A stretch of 64,000 nucleotides of DNA, from the NCBI GenBank assembly GCA_016584305.1, contig JACEEZ010002646.1:290888-354887 (forward strand). Direction: 5' to 3'. Origin of the DNA: Chionoecetes opilio. Taxonomy: Eukaryota > Arthropoda > Malacostraca > Decapoda > Majidae. Under the pieces are notes generated by a model, which saw only the letters and a list, made by a program, of their open reading frames with translations, did not search any database and was not told the origin of the DNA. Numbering within the stretch: the stretch's first letter is position 1; each line of letters starts with the position of its first letter. Positions 34,311 to 46,332 of the stretch are shown here, piece after piece. A program made the translations under genes and the position numbers.

Positions 34311-35032
34311 AGAGGCACTAGCTTTCCATGGGAATACTGAGAAATATTAATAATTACTCAAAGTCTTATAATATATCCACTACAACATCGGGACGAGAAT
34401 TTCAGTAGACGAGAGTACTAGGTAGCCTCCACAGGCCTTAAAGCTTATTGTTTTTTCTATTATTTGCGGCTCATTGTGGACTAGTTACTCACTTACAAAA
34501 ACCATATGTATAACACTTAGTTCTATATAATAATAGCTAGGTTAGGTTGCGTTTAGGTTTGGTTAGGTTAGATGTTGGCAAAGGGACACGGGGCCACTGC
34601 TCCACATTTTGGGTAAATGAGGACATAAGGGTCTACATTATTCAGCAGGGATATCTTTTCTGAGTACCTTTTGGCTGCATCACCTGGCAATTTAGAAAAA
34701 TAGGCGGAAATATCCTTAAAACCCACGAACTGGCCATGCTCCGCCGATCAGCTCTGGAGTTTGCTCTCAGTAGGAGTGAAACCAAAAGCGCAGGCTGCAT
34801 CCGTGACGTATCAGTGACGTAGTGCAAGAATGTGCAAGGAAGCTATTCAAAGTGATACCGCTGCTGACCAGATGTCCAACATATCTAATCGTACTGCACC
34901 ACTCAGTCGCCAGTGGGATCTCCTGGCCAGGGATTCAAAGAGATGCTGCTTTAGGTATATCGCTGCTAACAACATACCTCTATTTCTGCACCCCGGTGTT
35001 AATTGGTATCCAAAGACGAGGCTTGACAGTGG
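34311..35032. other. spacer without recognised features
   Basis: A short GTTAGGTT-type run at 34539-34570 and small motif-free frames are all that is visible. Confidence 0.4.
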
Positions 35033-35257
35033 CGCTATGTCAAAACGACCCCTTCACCTCGGGCGTTCTCCAATACACTCCTTGGCAGCCTGGAGGGTTT
35101 CACGTTTGAAGGTATCCCACAGTTCTACAGGGTCCTTGAGGGCACCGAGCACATCAAACCGATTTGAAACTGCCACTGCATACTCATGGGCATATGTCAA
35201 GTCCTTCAGCTTCTCAAGATGAAACACAGTATGGTTACCTCTTGAGATTCTTCTGGA
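35033..35257 (-). mobile_element. RTE-like LINE fragment, minus strand
   Basis: This is the reverse complement of 35667-35885, with words such as CTTGAGAAGCTGAAGGACTT and AAGGAGTGTATTGGAGAACG on the minus strand. The two arms face away from each other across 410 bp and form a large imperfect inverted repeat upstream of exon A. Confidence 0.8.
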
Positions 35258-35666
35258 CTTATCTTAATGCCGGGATACTTTGTAGTAGAGCGCAGACCAG
35301 GACCGGAGGAACCGGAGTCTGATTTTATTAGCTTGGAAGCCGTACTCCTCAAGTTTAAAGAAACTGGTATCAAAGTCAAAATAATAAATAAATTATATAA
35401 ATAAAACAGCCAGTACGATTGCTCACGCCCTCACGGCCAATCTACTGCATTTTCTCCTTACTCAACACCTCGAGTATTATTAAGTGCGAACGAGGAGGAG
35501 TTTAGCAACGTAGTTCTTAATACATTTGTAGGATTTTAACACATTACTTACAGCTTTTGAGTTCATTTTTTTCTACTAGCTCAGATTTAGATACTGCTGT
35601 AAAGGGGTGCTGAGTTCTTTGCAACTGACACAGACTTGTTGTTGCTACGCTTAAGCTTTATATCAA
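35258..35666. other. spacer between the inverted RTE arms
   Basis: No ORF or repeat end is recognised. An AT-rich stretch with AAATAAATTATATAAATAAA lies at 35386-35405. Confidence 0.4.
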
Positions 35667-37410
35667 GTCCAGAAGAATCTCAAGAGGTAACCATACTGTG
35701 TTTTATCTTGAGAAGCTGAAGGACTTGACATGTGCCCAGGAGTATGCAGTGGCAGTCTCAAATCGGTTTAATGTGCTCGGTGACCTTAAGGACCCGGTAG
35801 AACTGAGATACCTTCAAACATGAAACTTCCCAGCCTGCCAAGGAGTGTAATGGGGAGCGCCCGAGGTCAAGGCGTGGTTTTGTCTCGACAGAGACGCTGG
35901 AGAATATCGAGGAGAGTCGCGCTGCCAGGCTTGTTGGGAACCAAGACCAGTACAGGGCTCTGTCACGCAGGACTAGAACCCACCTGGGGAGAGACAAGGA
36001 GAGGTATGTCAGGAGTCTCACTGAGGATGTCGAGGGTCATTTGAATGCTAATGACCTCCGACTCGCATACCGAGCCCTGAAGAAGCTCCGTTCCAAGTCT
36101 CCATATCGGGCGAGTGCTATCCGAGCAGCAGGTGGGCGCCTCGTGTCGGACATGGATGGGCAGATGGTTCTTTGGGCTGAGTACTTTGAGCAGTTGTTCA
36201 CGGTGGACCCTCCAATTGAGCAGCTTCACACCACTGCATTACGGGCAGTGGATGCCGATCCTCCCATCGTAACCGCACCCTCTCTTGCCGAAGGAAGAGA
36301 GGCTGTAGCAAAGTTGAGGGGTGGAAAGGCAGCTGGTGTTTGTAATATCAGTGCGGAGCTCCTCAAAGCTGGGGGTGAGGCCATGATCCGCGGGTTGCAT
36401 GCTGTCCTGACTGCCGTGTGGCAATCAGGTATCATTCCTCCTGACTGGAAAAAGTGGCTGGTCGTCGCTATCTGGAAAGGGAAAGGGGACCGTCAGGACT
36501 GCAACAATTGCCGCGGTATTACACTGCTCAGGGTGCCAGGCAAGGTGTTCATCCCATCTATTGCTGACACGAATCCGCAGTCATCTGCTGAAGTATCAAA
36601 GACTTCAGCAGTCTGGGTTCACGTCTGGTAAGCCAACAACGGACCGTATCCTAGCGCTTCGTGTCCTGGTGGAACGCCGACGTAAGTTTCGACAGGGGAT
36701 GCTTGCAGCCTATGTTGATCTCAAGAAGGCGTTTGATTCGTGCATCGTGCGTCACTGTGAGATCTTCTGCGACTTCGTGGGATTCCTGCAAGGACTATTG
36801 GTTTGATAACTGGTCTGTACTCTGGGACTGAGAGTGCTGTGAAGTGTGGGTAATGGTGTATTCAGCTATTTTCCTGTGAACACAGGACTCAGGCAAGGGT
36901 TTGTCCATGCCCCATCACTTTTCAACACTTGTATGGACTGGGAATTGGGCAAAGTTGTAGATCAAAGTGATTGTGGGGCATCCCTTGGCAATACCAAGAT
37001 CACTGATCTTGTTGTTGCCGATGATGCAGTAATCTTTGCTGAGTCGCTGGAGGTACGGGTGATGGCTCTCGAGGCGCTGCACGTGGAAACAAAGCCTTTG
37101 GGACTTGAGGTCTCCTGGCTCAAGACGATGCTGCAGGTGTTTGGAGGCTTACTAGATGAAACAGTACAGTTTGTTCATACGTGCGGCGAGGACATTGAGA
37201 TCTTGCAAAAGTTTACATACCTTGGTAGCGCAGTCCATAATGACGCCGGGTCACGTCAAGAAGTCTTACGGCGGATTGGCATGGTCACGTCTTCAGAAAC
37301 TTCGTCAGAAAACGCTTCGTCACATCCTCATCACGACCATTGTCTTCGCACATGCTCGGCTGCCCTTACTCTCCATCACAATATCACCTGGTGTCCTATC
37401 GCCCTGTAGA
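35667..37410 (+). pseudogene. RTE-like LINE, reverse transcriptase part
   Basis: A linker (YRALKKLRSKSPYRASAIRA, 36070) leads into VAKLRGGKAAGVCNIS, IWKGKGDRQDCNNCRGITLL (finger domain), QQSGFTSGKPTTDRILALRV and AAYVDLKKAFDS (36561-36740). A deletion removes the following block. Then come FPVNTGLRQGFVHAPSLFNT, KITDLVVADDAVIFAESLEV (the catalytic box reads VADD) and FTYLGSAVHNDAGS (36846-37260). Frameshifts occur near 36580, 36760 and 37150. It ends about 210 bp before exon A. Part of it (36210-36356) is the source type of the chimeric pieces at 218-366 and 40213-40361. Confidence 0.85.
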
Positions 37411-37440
37411 GATCAGTATTTTTGGGTATGAGCAATGCAG

Positions 37441-37493
<53 letters not shown>
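37441..37493. repeat. (TG)n microsatellite
   Basis: About 26 TG units lie 130 bp upstream of exon A, in the intron. Confidence 0.97.
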
Positions 37494-37496
<3 letters not shown>

Positions 37497-37622
37497 ATGT
37501 ACGATTGTTTTAACATATCTTGGTACCATTTTATCCTATTGTGTGAGTGTGTTGAAAAATATACGATAGTTTTAACAAGTTTTAATACTATTTATCCTAA
37601 TGTGCAAGTGTTTGTTTTCCAG

Positions 37623-37736
37623 GTGGCATCGACAACCTGGATCATCAACTTCCTCAAGATGACAAACTTCAACAACGATAACCCCGAGATTCCCTCATAC
37701 CTGCCCGAGGAGGAAAGGAACAAACTCAAGTACTCC
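37623..37736 (+). CDS. carbohydrate sulfotransferase exon A (gene copy 2)
   Basis: This 38-codon, phase-0 exon lies between TTTTCCAG and GTAAGT. It encodes VASTTWIINFLKMTNF, which continues the 5'-phosphosulfate-binding motif. In vertebrate CHST11-14 the same place reads PK-x-A-x-x-x-W. The PK would come from the preceding exon, which I cannot find in the window. It then reads IPSYLPEEERNKLKYS. Exon B follows after a 437-bp intron. Its partner exons D and E in the same gene copy are not found to the right of 44.9 kb. Confidence 0.88.
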
Positions 37737-37756
37737 GTAAGTGTATGGCCCTGCGC

Positions 37757-37969
<213 letters not shown>

Positions 37970-38173
37970 TTACCGTATTCTATCCATCTTTTTCTACTTC
38001 TTCCTCCTCCTCCTTGTCTTTCTCTTATTATGTTTCAGTGTTTCAGACATACAGACAGTCAGATAGGCTCACAAACAGACAGGCACGCCGCACACAGACA
38101 GCATGATTCAATAACCGCACATCCTCGCCCGCCCGCCGTACCTTCAGAGCTTCCTTGCCCTCTCCTCCTACAG

Positions 38174-38298
38174 CTGGAGTTTGGCGCCAGGCACTCCAAG
38201 GTGTTTAAGCAGTACCCGTCGCCCGCCACCCTACAGAAGAAGAAGGCAGTGTTAAAGAACAGCTCCAGAGTCATTATCGTGAGACACCCATTCACCAG
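38174..38298 (+). CDS. carbohydrate sulfotransferase exon B (gene copy 2)
   Basis: The exon starts after CTCCTACAG with LEFGARHSKVFKQYPSP, continues TLQKKKAVLKNSSRVIIV and ends RHPFT plus the first two bases of an Arg codon before GTACGC. The VRHPF-x-R block is the start of the 3'-phosphate-binding region and is completed by exon C (LLSAYRNK, or ILSAYRAK in the nearer copy). Length and phase (41 codons plus 2 bases) fit the A and C exons exactly. Confidence 0.92.
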
Positions 38299-38550
38299 GT
38301 ACGCTTTTACCTACACATCAAACCATCACCTCAATAATGATAACCACCATTTTCAACATCATTAGCAAAATATACCTCAATTTTTTTCTTCTATTTAACA
38401 TTAAATTTTGTCGATCTTTACTGTGTTTGTGTCTATATCTTGTTAATTTGCTATAGGAAAGTGAGAAGCGAGTGTTACTTAGAACATAAGAACATAAGAA
38501 AATATTAAGCTACAAGAGGCCGCGAGACCTACACGTGGTAGTTTCTGTTA

Positions 38551-39241
38551 CTTAAAGTAATCGGCCAGACCCATTTTTTCTTTGCATAATTATGTTAGTA
38601 GGGCTAGTAAGAAGCCCTAAGTGGGCTAATGGTTTATGTTGTGAAGAAATCACCAAACTTGGTATAAAGTATCTTTATCTAGTGTACATTAAATTGGGAA
38701 GGGCTGCCAAACTGGAACCCCTTGACAAACTGCCTTTTTTGGGCAAAATCCACAATGGCGAACCCTCCCATAAGACAAAAAATTAAGTTCTTCAAAATAT
38801 GCAAGCCTATACATCTTACGAACCCACATTTAATGTTGATAAATGTTTACATAAGAGCCATGGTTCAAAAATCAATCTACAAGAAGTTATAGGCAAAAAA
38901 CCATAATGGCGGCTGGTTGTGCACTGCCATTGGCCAAAGATGAAGTTTCTCAAAACATAACAAGTTATACATCGCTCAAAGCTCAATTTAATGCTGATCA
39001 TTTTTTACAAAAGAACCATGGCCCTAAAATCTACGTAACAAAAGTTATAGGCAAAAAACCATAATGGCGGCCGGTTTTGTATTGTTATTGGCCAAAAATT
39101 AAGTTTTTTGCCGACAACTTTGTTTAGGTGGAATTTAGGACCATGGTTCTTTTGTAATAAATTATCAGCATTAAATTTGGGTTTTACTGGTGTATAGCTT
39201 GTCATGTTTTGAGAAACTTCATCTTTGGTCAATGGCAGTGC
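38551..39241. mobile_element. foldback insertion inside the CR1 tail
   Basis: The left edge CTTAAAGTAATCGGCCAGAC matches the terminus of the foldback element at 9696. About 38922-39030 is mirrored at 39130-39240 (GAAGTTTCTCAAAACATAAC, TTTAATGCTGAT, ACAAAAGAACCATGG). The phrase TTATAGGCAAAAAACCATAA occurs twice, at 38889 and 39045. No coding sequence. Confidence 0.7.
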
Positions 39242-40212
39242 GGACACGAGTCCATTCCAATCATTTACCACCCTTTTTGTAAATCAGTTTTTCCCTATTT
39301 ATCTTTTAAATTACGTTTCTCCAGTTTGAATCCGTCACTTGTTCTACCCTGATTACTACCCGTAAGAACTTTTCCTACATCTCCTTTATTGTATCCCTTT
39401 AACCACTTAAAAATTTATATCAGATCGCCCCTTACTCTACGCCTCTCGAGTGAGTGTGAATTTAATAGCTTCAATCTCTTCTCATAACTAAAGTTACGCA
39501 TCCGATGTATCATTTTGGTCATCCTTCTCTGCACTGATTGTAACAAGGATATATCCATCCTGTAATACGGAGACCAACACTGAACCGCATAGTCTAGGTG
39601 TGGTCTGAATAGAGCCAAATAAAGCTTGAGAATAACCTCAGCACTTCTACTTTTAACACTCATGGTTATGAATCCAAACACCCTATTAGTTCCATTTCTA
39701 GCCTCAATACATTGTTTCCTAGGACGGAGGTCTGAGCTCACCCTCACTCCCAGATCTTTTTCTCCTTCTGATCTTTTCAGCGATACATTTCGTATGGTTT
39801 ATCTATTACCAGGGTTTTTTCTACCAACATTCATTACGCCACACTTACCAATATTAAATTCCATCTGCCTCCTGACTACCCACATATTTAATTTATCTAA
39901 GCCTCCTTGCAATATGTTTACATCAGACTGTGATCTAATAATCCTATCTACCTTAGTATCATCAGCAAACTTGCTGATATCACTGCTAATCACACTATCC
40001 AAGTCGTTGATGCAAATCAAAAATAGTAATGGATCCAAAACAGACCCTTGTGGCACCCTACTTGTTACCTGCCCCCATTAATTTTTAGAACCATTAATTG
40101 TTAATTGGATCCTTTGTTGCCTATCATTTAGCCAAGATCTAATCCAACGAAGAACCTTCCCATCTATTCCATGTGCCTTAACCTTATTTAAGTATCTCGT
40201 GTGGTACCTTAT

Positions 40213-40361
40213 CGCACTGATATTACAAACACCAGCTGCCTTTCCTCCCCTCAACTTTGCTACAGCCTCTCTGACTTCGTCAAGAGAGGGTGCAGTTTCG
40301 TCAATGGGAGGATCGGCATCCACTGCCCGTAATCCAGTGGTGTGAAGCTGCTCAGTTGGAG
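40213..40361 (-). mobile_element. RTE-like fragment in CR1, second copy
   Basis: Same junctions as at 218-366. The chimeric frame is at 40323-40078. One extra A at about 40079, relative to copy 1, changes where the frame ends. Confidence 0.8.
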
Positions 40362-40977
40362 TTTGGAGTCTCAGTTCTTTGTCATAGCCGACATAAAATA
40401 AACGGTAAATAGCCGATCAGCTAGGCGAGGTAAGGCTTGGCGATCAGCTAAACTACGTCACAACCAATCACAGCGCGTTCCGCGGCCACGTCATATTTAA
40501 GACACAAAAAGTGCATAGATCTCATTCATGGTGCATTTTTAACCAAAATTAATATGAGTACTGTGATATGTAGCTTATATTGCATCCAAAGCTTCTTAAT
40601 ACTCCACGTTTTAGGGGTGAGTAAACGGGTCCATTCCCTAGTGTTTGTTTTATAGACCTGAAAGAATCTATTAGGGTCGGTCTTTGCCTTGCCACTTTGC
40701 CAGCAACCTTAATCTCATAATTGTTCTATGCTGTTCTTGTTAACGTTTTCACTGTCCTAACCATCACATTATACTGATCTCTGCTCACCTATCCTACCTT
40801 GACCCTTATGTACATGTTTCTTTTTAGTCCTATGTTGTGTTTTAAACTCGCAGTCATCCATTTGGGGTCGTTTTGCCTTGATCTTATCGCCCTATAAGGA
40901 ATATTCTTTTTCTGTCCTGCAATTAAATTGCTGACAAAGAATGCATAATCCTCTTTAGCACTGACCTCACTGACACC

Positions 40978-41925
40978 TCACTCCGTCCCGACCTCAGACC
41001 CTATTTTCCCATCCATCCTACATCCACAGTTAATCCCTTCCTGGTGTCTTCTTAATCTTGCATAATTAGCCTTTCTGAAGTCAGGTATTCTATGCTTATT
41101 AACACTTCTAGATCCTACTTCCCATTTTATGCAAAACCTAATTTCACAATGATCGCTATTACGTATCTGACCTCCAACTTCCACCTCTGTAACTAAATCT
41201 TCCCTGTTTGTTAGTAATAATTCTAGAATATTATCTCCTCTAGTAGGCTCCATGATTGCTTGCTTTAGGAAGTTATCCTGAACTAGCTTTAACAATTCCT
41301 CTGCGTCATTGTCTCCTACAATTAAATCCCAGTCTATGTTCCTAAGATTAAAGTCTACCACGCATAATCGATTAAATCTGCAAGCCTTGCTTATTTCTTG
41401 CCATATAGGAACTGAGTCCTCTTTACATAAATTGGTAGGCCTGTACACTATACCCAAGACTATCTTATCAGTATCATCTCTAATTTCCACCCATATAGAC
41501 TCTACACTATCATCTGTTTTTATAATGTTAACACAACACTGCAGTGTATTCCTGCCATACAGTGCAACTCCTCTTCCTCTCCTACCTAACCTGTCCTTGC
41601 GAAATAACTTGTACCCCCTTATCTCAACTTCTGGACTAAATACTTTGCTTGTCATATCTAACCATCTTTCTGTTAATGCTATTATATCCAAATTGTCTAC
41701 ACTAGATGTTCCTCTCAGTAAATATATCTTGTTTAAAATACTCCTACAGTTTGTGTAATTAACCTTTAAGTTGCACTTCTTCATCTTGTCAATTTTCCCC
41801 CTAGCTGTATTTACACTGACTGTCTTTTTTAACCTTATCTTGTTCCTAATCCTACTGTCTTTCTTCCTGCCTTGACCAACTGTATTCATTCCTTGACTAT
41901 CATGATAACTGCTTTTCACCTTCAC
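40978..41925 (-). pseudogene. CR1 endonuclease domain, second copy
   Basis: Identical to 983-1930 except for one replacement (VFNPEV becomes VFSPEV). It shares the missing Gly in the GDFN motif, so the decay predates the 40-kb duplication. Confidence 0.85.
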
Positions 41926-42357
41926 ACCCTCCTGGCCTCTAAAATAACCCTGACCCCCATCTCACTCTCAACTCTCCACGCCAACAAACCCACTCCCCTA
42001 TGAGAGAGGTGTACCCCTTCCGTGGCATACAGGTGGTCCTTGCCGAAGAATCTGGCCCAGTTGTCAATAAACCACCACCTTTTCCCCATGCAATGATCAG
42101 CCAACAAACTGTTCACAGCAAAAAGCTTCAGACCACCATCCCGGTCCCCCAGACCTACCCGGCAAGATGCCACACACAACAGGGGTACCTCCAAGGTCCC
42201 TAGCCCTGCCTAGGGCCTCCTTGTACCTGCTTAAGAGCTCCTGTCTCCCGACCCTGCCTATATAATTCCCTCCTGCACTAATACATACAGTGGGCGCTAA
42301 TCCCTCCCCGGCCAGAACACTCCCCAGCCTCCCATATCCCTTATCCCCACTCCACAA
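41922..42357 (-). pseudogene. CR1 ORF1 esterase remnant, second copy
   Basis: Same two overlapping frames and the same frameshift as at 1927-2362, with SAGGN and EGVHLS blocks. Confidence 0.75.
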
Positions 42358-42403
42358 AAACAGGCAAGCGTCCTATTCTTCCTATCTCTGATATATCTAC
42401 TTA

Positions 42404-43239
42404 AGGCGGCGTCACACTAGCACTTTTTCAGTCTAGTTAGACGATTTCCGTTGGTTTTTTCTCGTTCTGTCTAGTTTTTCCGTCTGAATCAGTCAGTCTG
42501 AGTCAGACGATCATGATCGTCTTCATGTGGAAAGTTGAAGAAGACTTTCATAGTCAAATCAAAATCCATAGTGATTACTTTAAAGATATTTGATATAAAT
42601 TAGTAATTTTTTGCAAATTATAATTCAATACATTTGAAAGTATTAAAAAATATTCAAGTGACTATTGTACATGTAGATACATTTAAAAGCCGGTTCTATA
42701 TAACAGCCAACAGTCTCTCGCATGACTCGATTGTTGTTCTTCTTCTTCTTCTTGTGACCTTTCCTGCTTATTATCGCTTTGTAGGTCGTCTGTCAAGCTC
42801 GTTGTTTCTTTTTCAAGACACACTCAAAATTTGTTTCTCACTCTTCAAAACTTCAACTTAAGATTATAGACGAAATGCTGTGGACACGTAGCTCAGAAGA
42901 ATTTCTCGTTGAATGCATACGCGTGGCCACCCTTGTCTCTGGGACCACAGATCAGACTTGTACACCAAGAAGGCCTTGATATTCTAGGTCTTATCTAGGT
43001 CTTATTATATCTAGGTCGATATTAGGTTTACTATTGATAAATAATACACATAATTAAGTGTATATCAGCAATAGCTTGCCCTAGCGTCGGAGCCATGTTT
43101 GTTTACAGTCGAAGGAACAGCTGACTGGTAGTGCAGGTGAACGATTGTGTGTGTGTGACGGCTTGCAGTCAGAAAATTGTTAGTTATTAGAAAGTTGCTG
43201 AAAAAACTAGACGGAAAAAGTGCTAGTGTGACGCCGCCT
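42404..43239. mobile_element. Harbinger-type MITE, second copy
   Basis: The same TTA-flanked element as 2409-3243, with a few single-base differences, including one extra A near 42582. TTA lies at 42401-42403 and 43240-43242. Confidence 0.85.
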
Positions 43240-43414
43240 TTAGGAGTTGTCGTTTTCCATATTTGCCAGCGATCGATCAGCTGTTTCTAGAATATAAATA
43301 AATAAATATACAAACGCCAAAGCCGCCATACCAAACTCGTCATAAATATCAAGATAAACAAACTATACGAGGGGAACAAAACAAGTCTAAACACGTGATA
43401 ATTCCTCGTTGCAG

Positions 43415-43619
43415 AATTCTCTCAGCTTATCGTGCCAAAATGATGTCGATTCAACGTTTTAATGCGCCAGGGTTCAATGAGCTCCAGAAGAAGATCATCA
43501 AGAAGTACAGGCCTGCCAACTCCAACAACACCTTCCCCTTCCCGACCTTTCCAGAGTTTGTGCAATACGTGATCGACATGAGCGCTTCTTTCACCACCGG
43601 GAAGCAGTGGCGAGACAAT
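43415..43619 (+). CDS. carbohydrate sulfotransferase exon C' (gene copy 2)
   Basis: Same length, acceptor, donor and phases as exon C at 3416-3620, and joined upstream to exons A and B of this copy. It reads ILSAYRAKMMSIQRFNAPGF instead of LLSAYRNKMLKIQRFNGPGF; the remaining 48 codons are identical. The Asn of the family SAYRNK motif, which lines the PAPS 3'-phosphate site, is Ala here. All eight base changes fall in the first 56 bases and all alter amino acids. Either this copy has diverged at the active site, or the consensus is wrong locally. Confidence 0.88.
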
Positions 43620-43774
43620 GTGAGTGCTTGTGTCTACAATTAATAATTCTTGTTACCTGACCTTTGTGCGTGTGATTGTGGGGGGATTAGTCTAACATTG
43701 TGCTTTTTTTACCACTAAATACGACTTTTTTACGTGCGTCTTTTTACAACATTATGGGCTATATTTAAGAATTA

Positions 43775-44856
43775 AAGGACTGGCCAAGGGCACAACAAAA
43801 ATGGGTAACACAAAGCCCGCTTAGTTGCCAGTCCCTATAAAGAAGACAGTAAGAGAATATAAGAGAATAAAATAAAAAGAGGGGTGAGCCAATTTAGTTC
43901 GGGAGGTGTCTTGTTACTCTTCTTTTGAAAAGATTTAACTCATAGGAAAGTGGAAAAATAGAAACAGGAAGAGAGTTCCAGAGTTTACCAGTGAAAGGGA
44001 TGAAAGAGTAAAGATACTGATTAACTCTTGCATTAGGAAGATGGACAGAATAGGGATGAGAATGAGTAGAAAGTCTTGTGCAGCGAAGCCGCGGGAGGGG
44101 GGGGAGGCATGCAGTTAGCAAGTTCAGAAGAGCAGTGAGCATGAAAATAACGGTAGAAGAGAGCAGGAGAAGCAACATTGCGTCGGTGATTTAAAGATTG
44201 AAGACAGTCAGTCAGAGGAGGGGAGTTGATGAGACAAAAAGCTTTTGACTCAACCCTGTTTAGGAGAGCTGTATGAGTGGATTGTCCCCAATCATGTGAG
44301 ACATACTCCATACATGGGCGGATAAGGCCCCTGTAGAGAGCAAGCAATTGGGAGGGAGAAAAAAAGGACGCAGTCGCCACAGGACACCTAACTTCTTAGA
44401 AGCTGTTTTAGCAAGAGATGAGATGTGAGATTTCCAGTTCAGATTTTTAGTAAAGGATAGTCCTAGAATGTTCATTGTAGAAGGAGACAGTTGAGTGTCA
44501 TTGAAGAAGAGGGGATAGTTATCTGATAGGTTTTGTCGAGTAGATAGGTGAAGAAATTGGGTTTTTGAGGCATTGAACAAAACAAGGTTTACTTTGCCCC
44601 AATCAGAAATTATAGAAAGATCAAAAGTTAGGCGCTCGGTGGTATCTCTCCGTGAATCACTTAGTTCCTGTTGAGTTGGACGTCTAATAAACGACGTTGA
44701 AAAATGCACGGTAGAATCATCAGCGTAGGAGTGGATAGGGCTTTGAGTTAGACTTAGGAGATCATTAATGAATAATAGAAAGAGAGTGGGTGATAGGACA
44801 GAACCCTGGGGAACACCATTAGTGATAGATTTAGGAAAAGAACCATGTCCGTCTAC
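43775..44856 (-). pseudogene. jockey-like LINE fragment, second copy
   Basis: Copy of 3776-4859. A one-base loss in the A-run near 44359 breaks the frame that is open in the first copy, splitting it into 44898-44260 and 44380-44033. Motifs as in copy 1 (SYADDSTVHF, NGVPQGSVLS). Confidence 0.85.
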
Positions 44857-44953
44857 CAGGGGCGGATTGGGTACCCTAAGCCAGCCCGGGACAGACACCT
44901 ACCGGTCCCGGCCCTATCTTGCAAACTTCAGTCATGAATAAAATGTAGTACCC

Positions 44954-45289
44954 NTTTTTTCACCCCCGCTTCTCCCCCCTTTCTCATTCCCTCTACCCCC
45001 TCTACTCTCTACCCCTACTCCATGACCACGTGGTGATGGGGTAGGGGGTAGGGATCGAGTGGGTGTGGATCCACCCCCGTTTTAACCACTCGCCCCCAAC
45101 AATGCCTTCTCCACCCCCCCCCCCCCGTTTCCCCACCAACACCATCACCCCAATTCTTTATTACAACCCCCCTCCCCGTTTCCCCTCTCCATTACCAACA
45201 CAACCCTGTTTCTCCCACCTTCATCTCTAGCCCCCCCTTCCTTCTCCATCACCATGGCAACACACACCCACGTGTGAGGCATGTGTATG
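44954..45289. other. ambiguous base and pyrimidine-rich stretch
   Basis: A single n at 44954 is followed by about 300 bp dominated by C and T with ACC and CCCC runs. No gene. The n marks a join or an uncertain consensus at the end of the duplicated block. Confidence 0.6.
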
Positions 45290-45596
45290 AGGCAGGGGCT
45301 CTTGACGCTATCGTGATACGTTCATGGCACCTTTCTGCACTGTGTGGTTATCGTAACTCTATCGTGACGAAAAAATTAATGACCGTTGATTTTCCATTCG
45401 TGGACGTAGTCTTACAGCTGTCATGACTCCATCGTGACCATCTTACGACCGTCATGACACATACGTACAGGCAGCGTGACATTGTTGTGAGGCTATCGTA
45501 GTCTGCGTTTATCGTGGACAAATTTCACGATATAGCGTCAATAATCAAATTGGTGGCGCTATCGTGGCTCGATTATGGAATGTGTGAAGGGAGCTG
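45290..45596. repeat. 300-bp direct repeat, left copy
   Basis: Starting near GAGGCAGGGGCTCTTGACGC and ending GAATGTGTGAAGGGAGCT, it is dense in short words of the type ATCGTGA, TCATGA and CGTGAC (more than a dozen). About 93 percent of the right copy at 46333-46640 can be matched by eye. Function unknown. Confidence 0.8.
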
Positions 45597-46332
45597 TTAC
45601 TCTCTCCACTCCTCTCCTGTACCTTACCACACCTACCCAGGTGTTACAGGCTGAAAGGCTGTACAGGAAAGAGGTGTTTTACGTAACAATGACCACTGCA
45701 AGCAACTTACTTCTGCAGCGACTTCTACAGGAGCTCGGTGTGTCAGGGTGAAGCGAGTTAATGTAGCTCACGAGGTCAACACACAGGTGTATAAAGACAC
45801 TGAGGCATTTCTTAGTTTAATGAACCAAGCCACACTCATTACAAAGACAGTACCACAAACACAGTCGCCTTCCCATCTCTTGAAGATGGACGCAAAGGCT
45901 ACACTGCACCCCTACAGTCACACAGTTCCTTCCTCAGTACAACACATACCGTACAACTACACACAAACCCCTTCCACCATCGCCACAATCACTCCACCTC
46001 GCCACCTCCTCCACGCGACACCCGACCGCCCGCCACCAGGCCTCAACCTTCACTCTCTGCTGGTCTGAGAGCCACTGCTGCCAGCCAGCCACGCGCTGCC
46101 TCGGGCACCCCTCCCCAGCCTCCCACCCCAGACCCCACCCTCTCTCACTGCTGGTGTCCAAGGTCGCTCCGACGCATACCCTCACACACACACACACTGC
46201 CTCGCCACCACCACCTCACTGCCTGGTCTTTGTGCCAGCCAGCACCTCACCCACACGCCACCTCCGCTCCCAGCCCATACACACACACATACCTTCCCCC
46301 AACACATCATGCAATTACGCTATACGTAACAC
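45597..46332. other. sequence between the direct repeats
   Basis: A 106-residue + frame (45748-46068), rich in Pro, Thr and His, has no recognised domain. CA-rich repeats lie around 46183-46197 and 46279-46290. The repeat-core-repeat layout resembles a small terminal-repeat element, but TG/CA ends and a target duplication are not evident. Confidence 0.4.

Larger units (their letters stand above)
38483..42390 (-). mobile_element. CR1-like LINE, right copy, with insertions
   Basis: Starting from the 3' ATAAGAAC tail (about 38485-38510) and the conserved GCTACAAGAGGCCGCGAG stretch, it is interrupted by a foldback insertion at 38551-39241. It then continues with the reverse transcriptase C-terminus (39747-39415), the palm with KFADDTKV (40056-39799), the chimeric RTE piece, an unassigned 270 bp, the endonuclease (41925-40978) and the ORF1 remnant (42357-41922). 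From 39996 rightwards it is the second copy of window bases 1-2390. It occupies the intron between exons B and C'. Confidence 0.88.
39996..44953. repeat. 5-kb block duplicated from window bases 1-4956
   Basis: The offset is 39995-39999 along the whole length, and differences are few (roughly fifteen single-base changes or small indels by eye, plus one cluster in exon C). The block contains CR1, MITE, exon C and jockey in the same order. It ends at the n in position 44954, and beyond it the sequence no longer follows 4957 onward. The left limit is unknown because the first copy runs into the window start. Confidence 0.95.
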
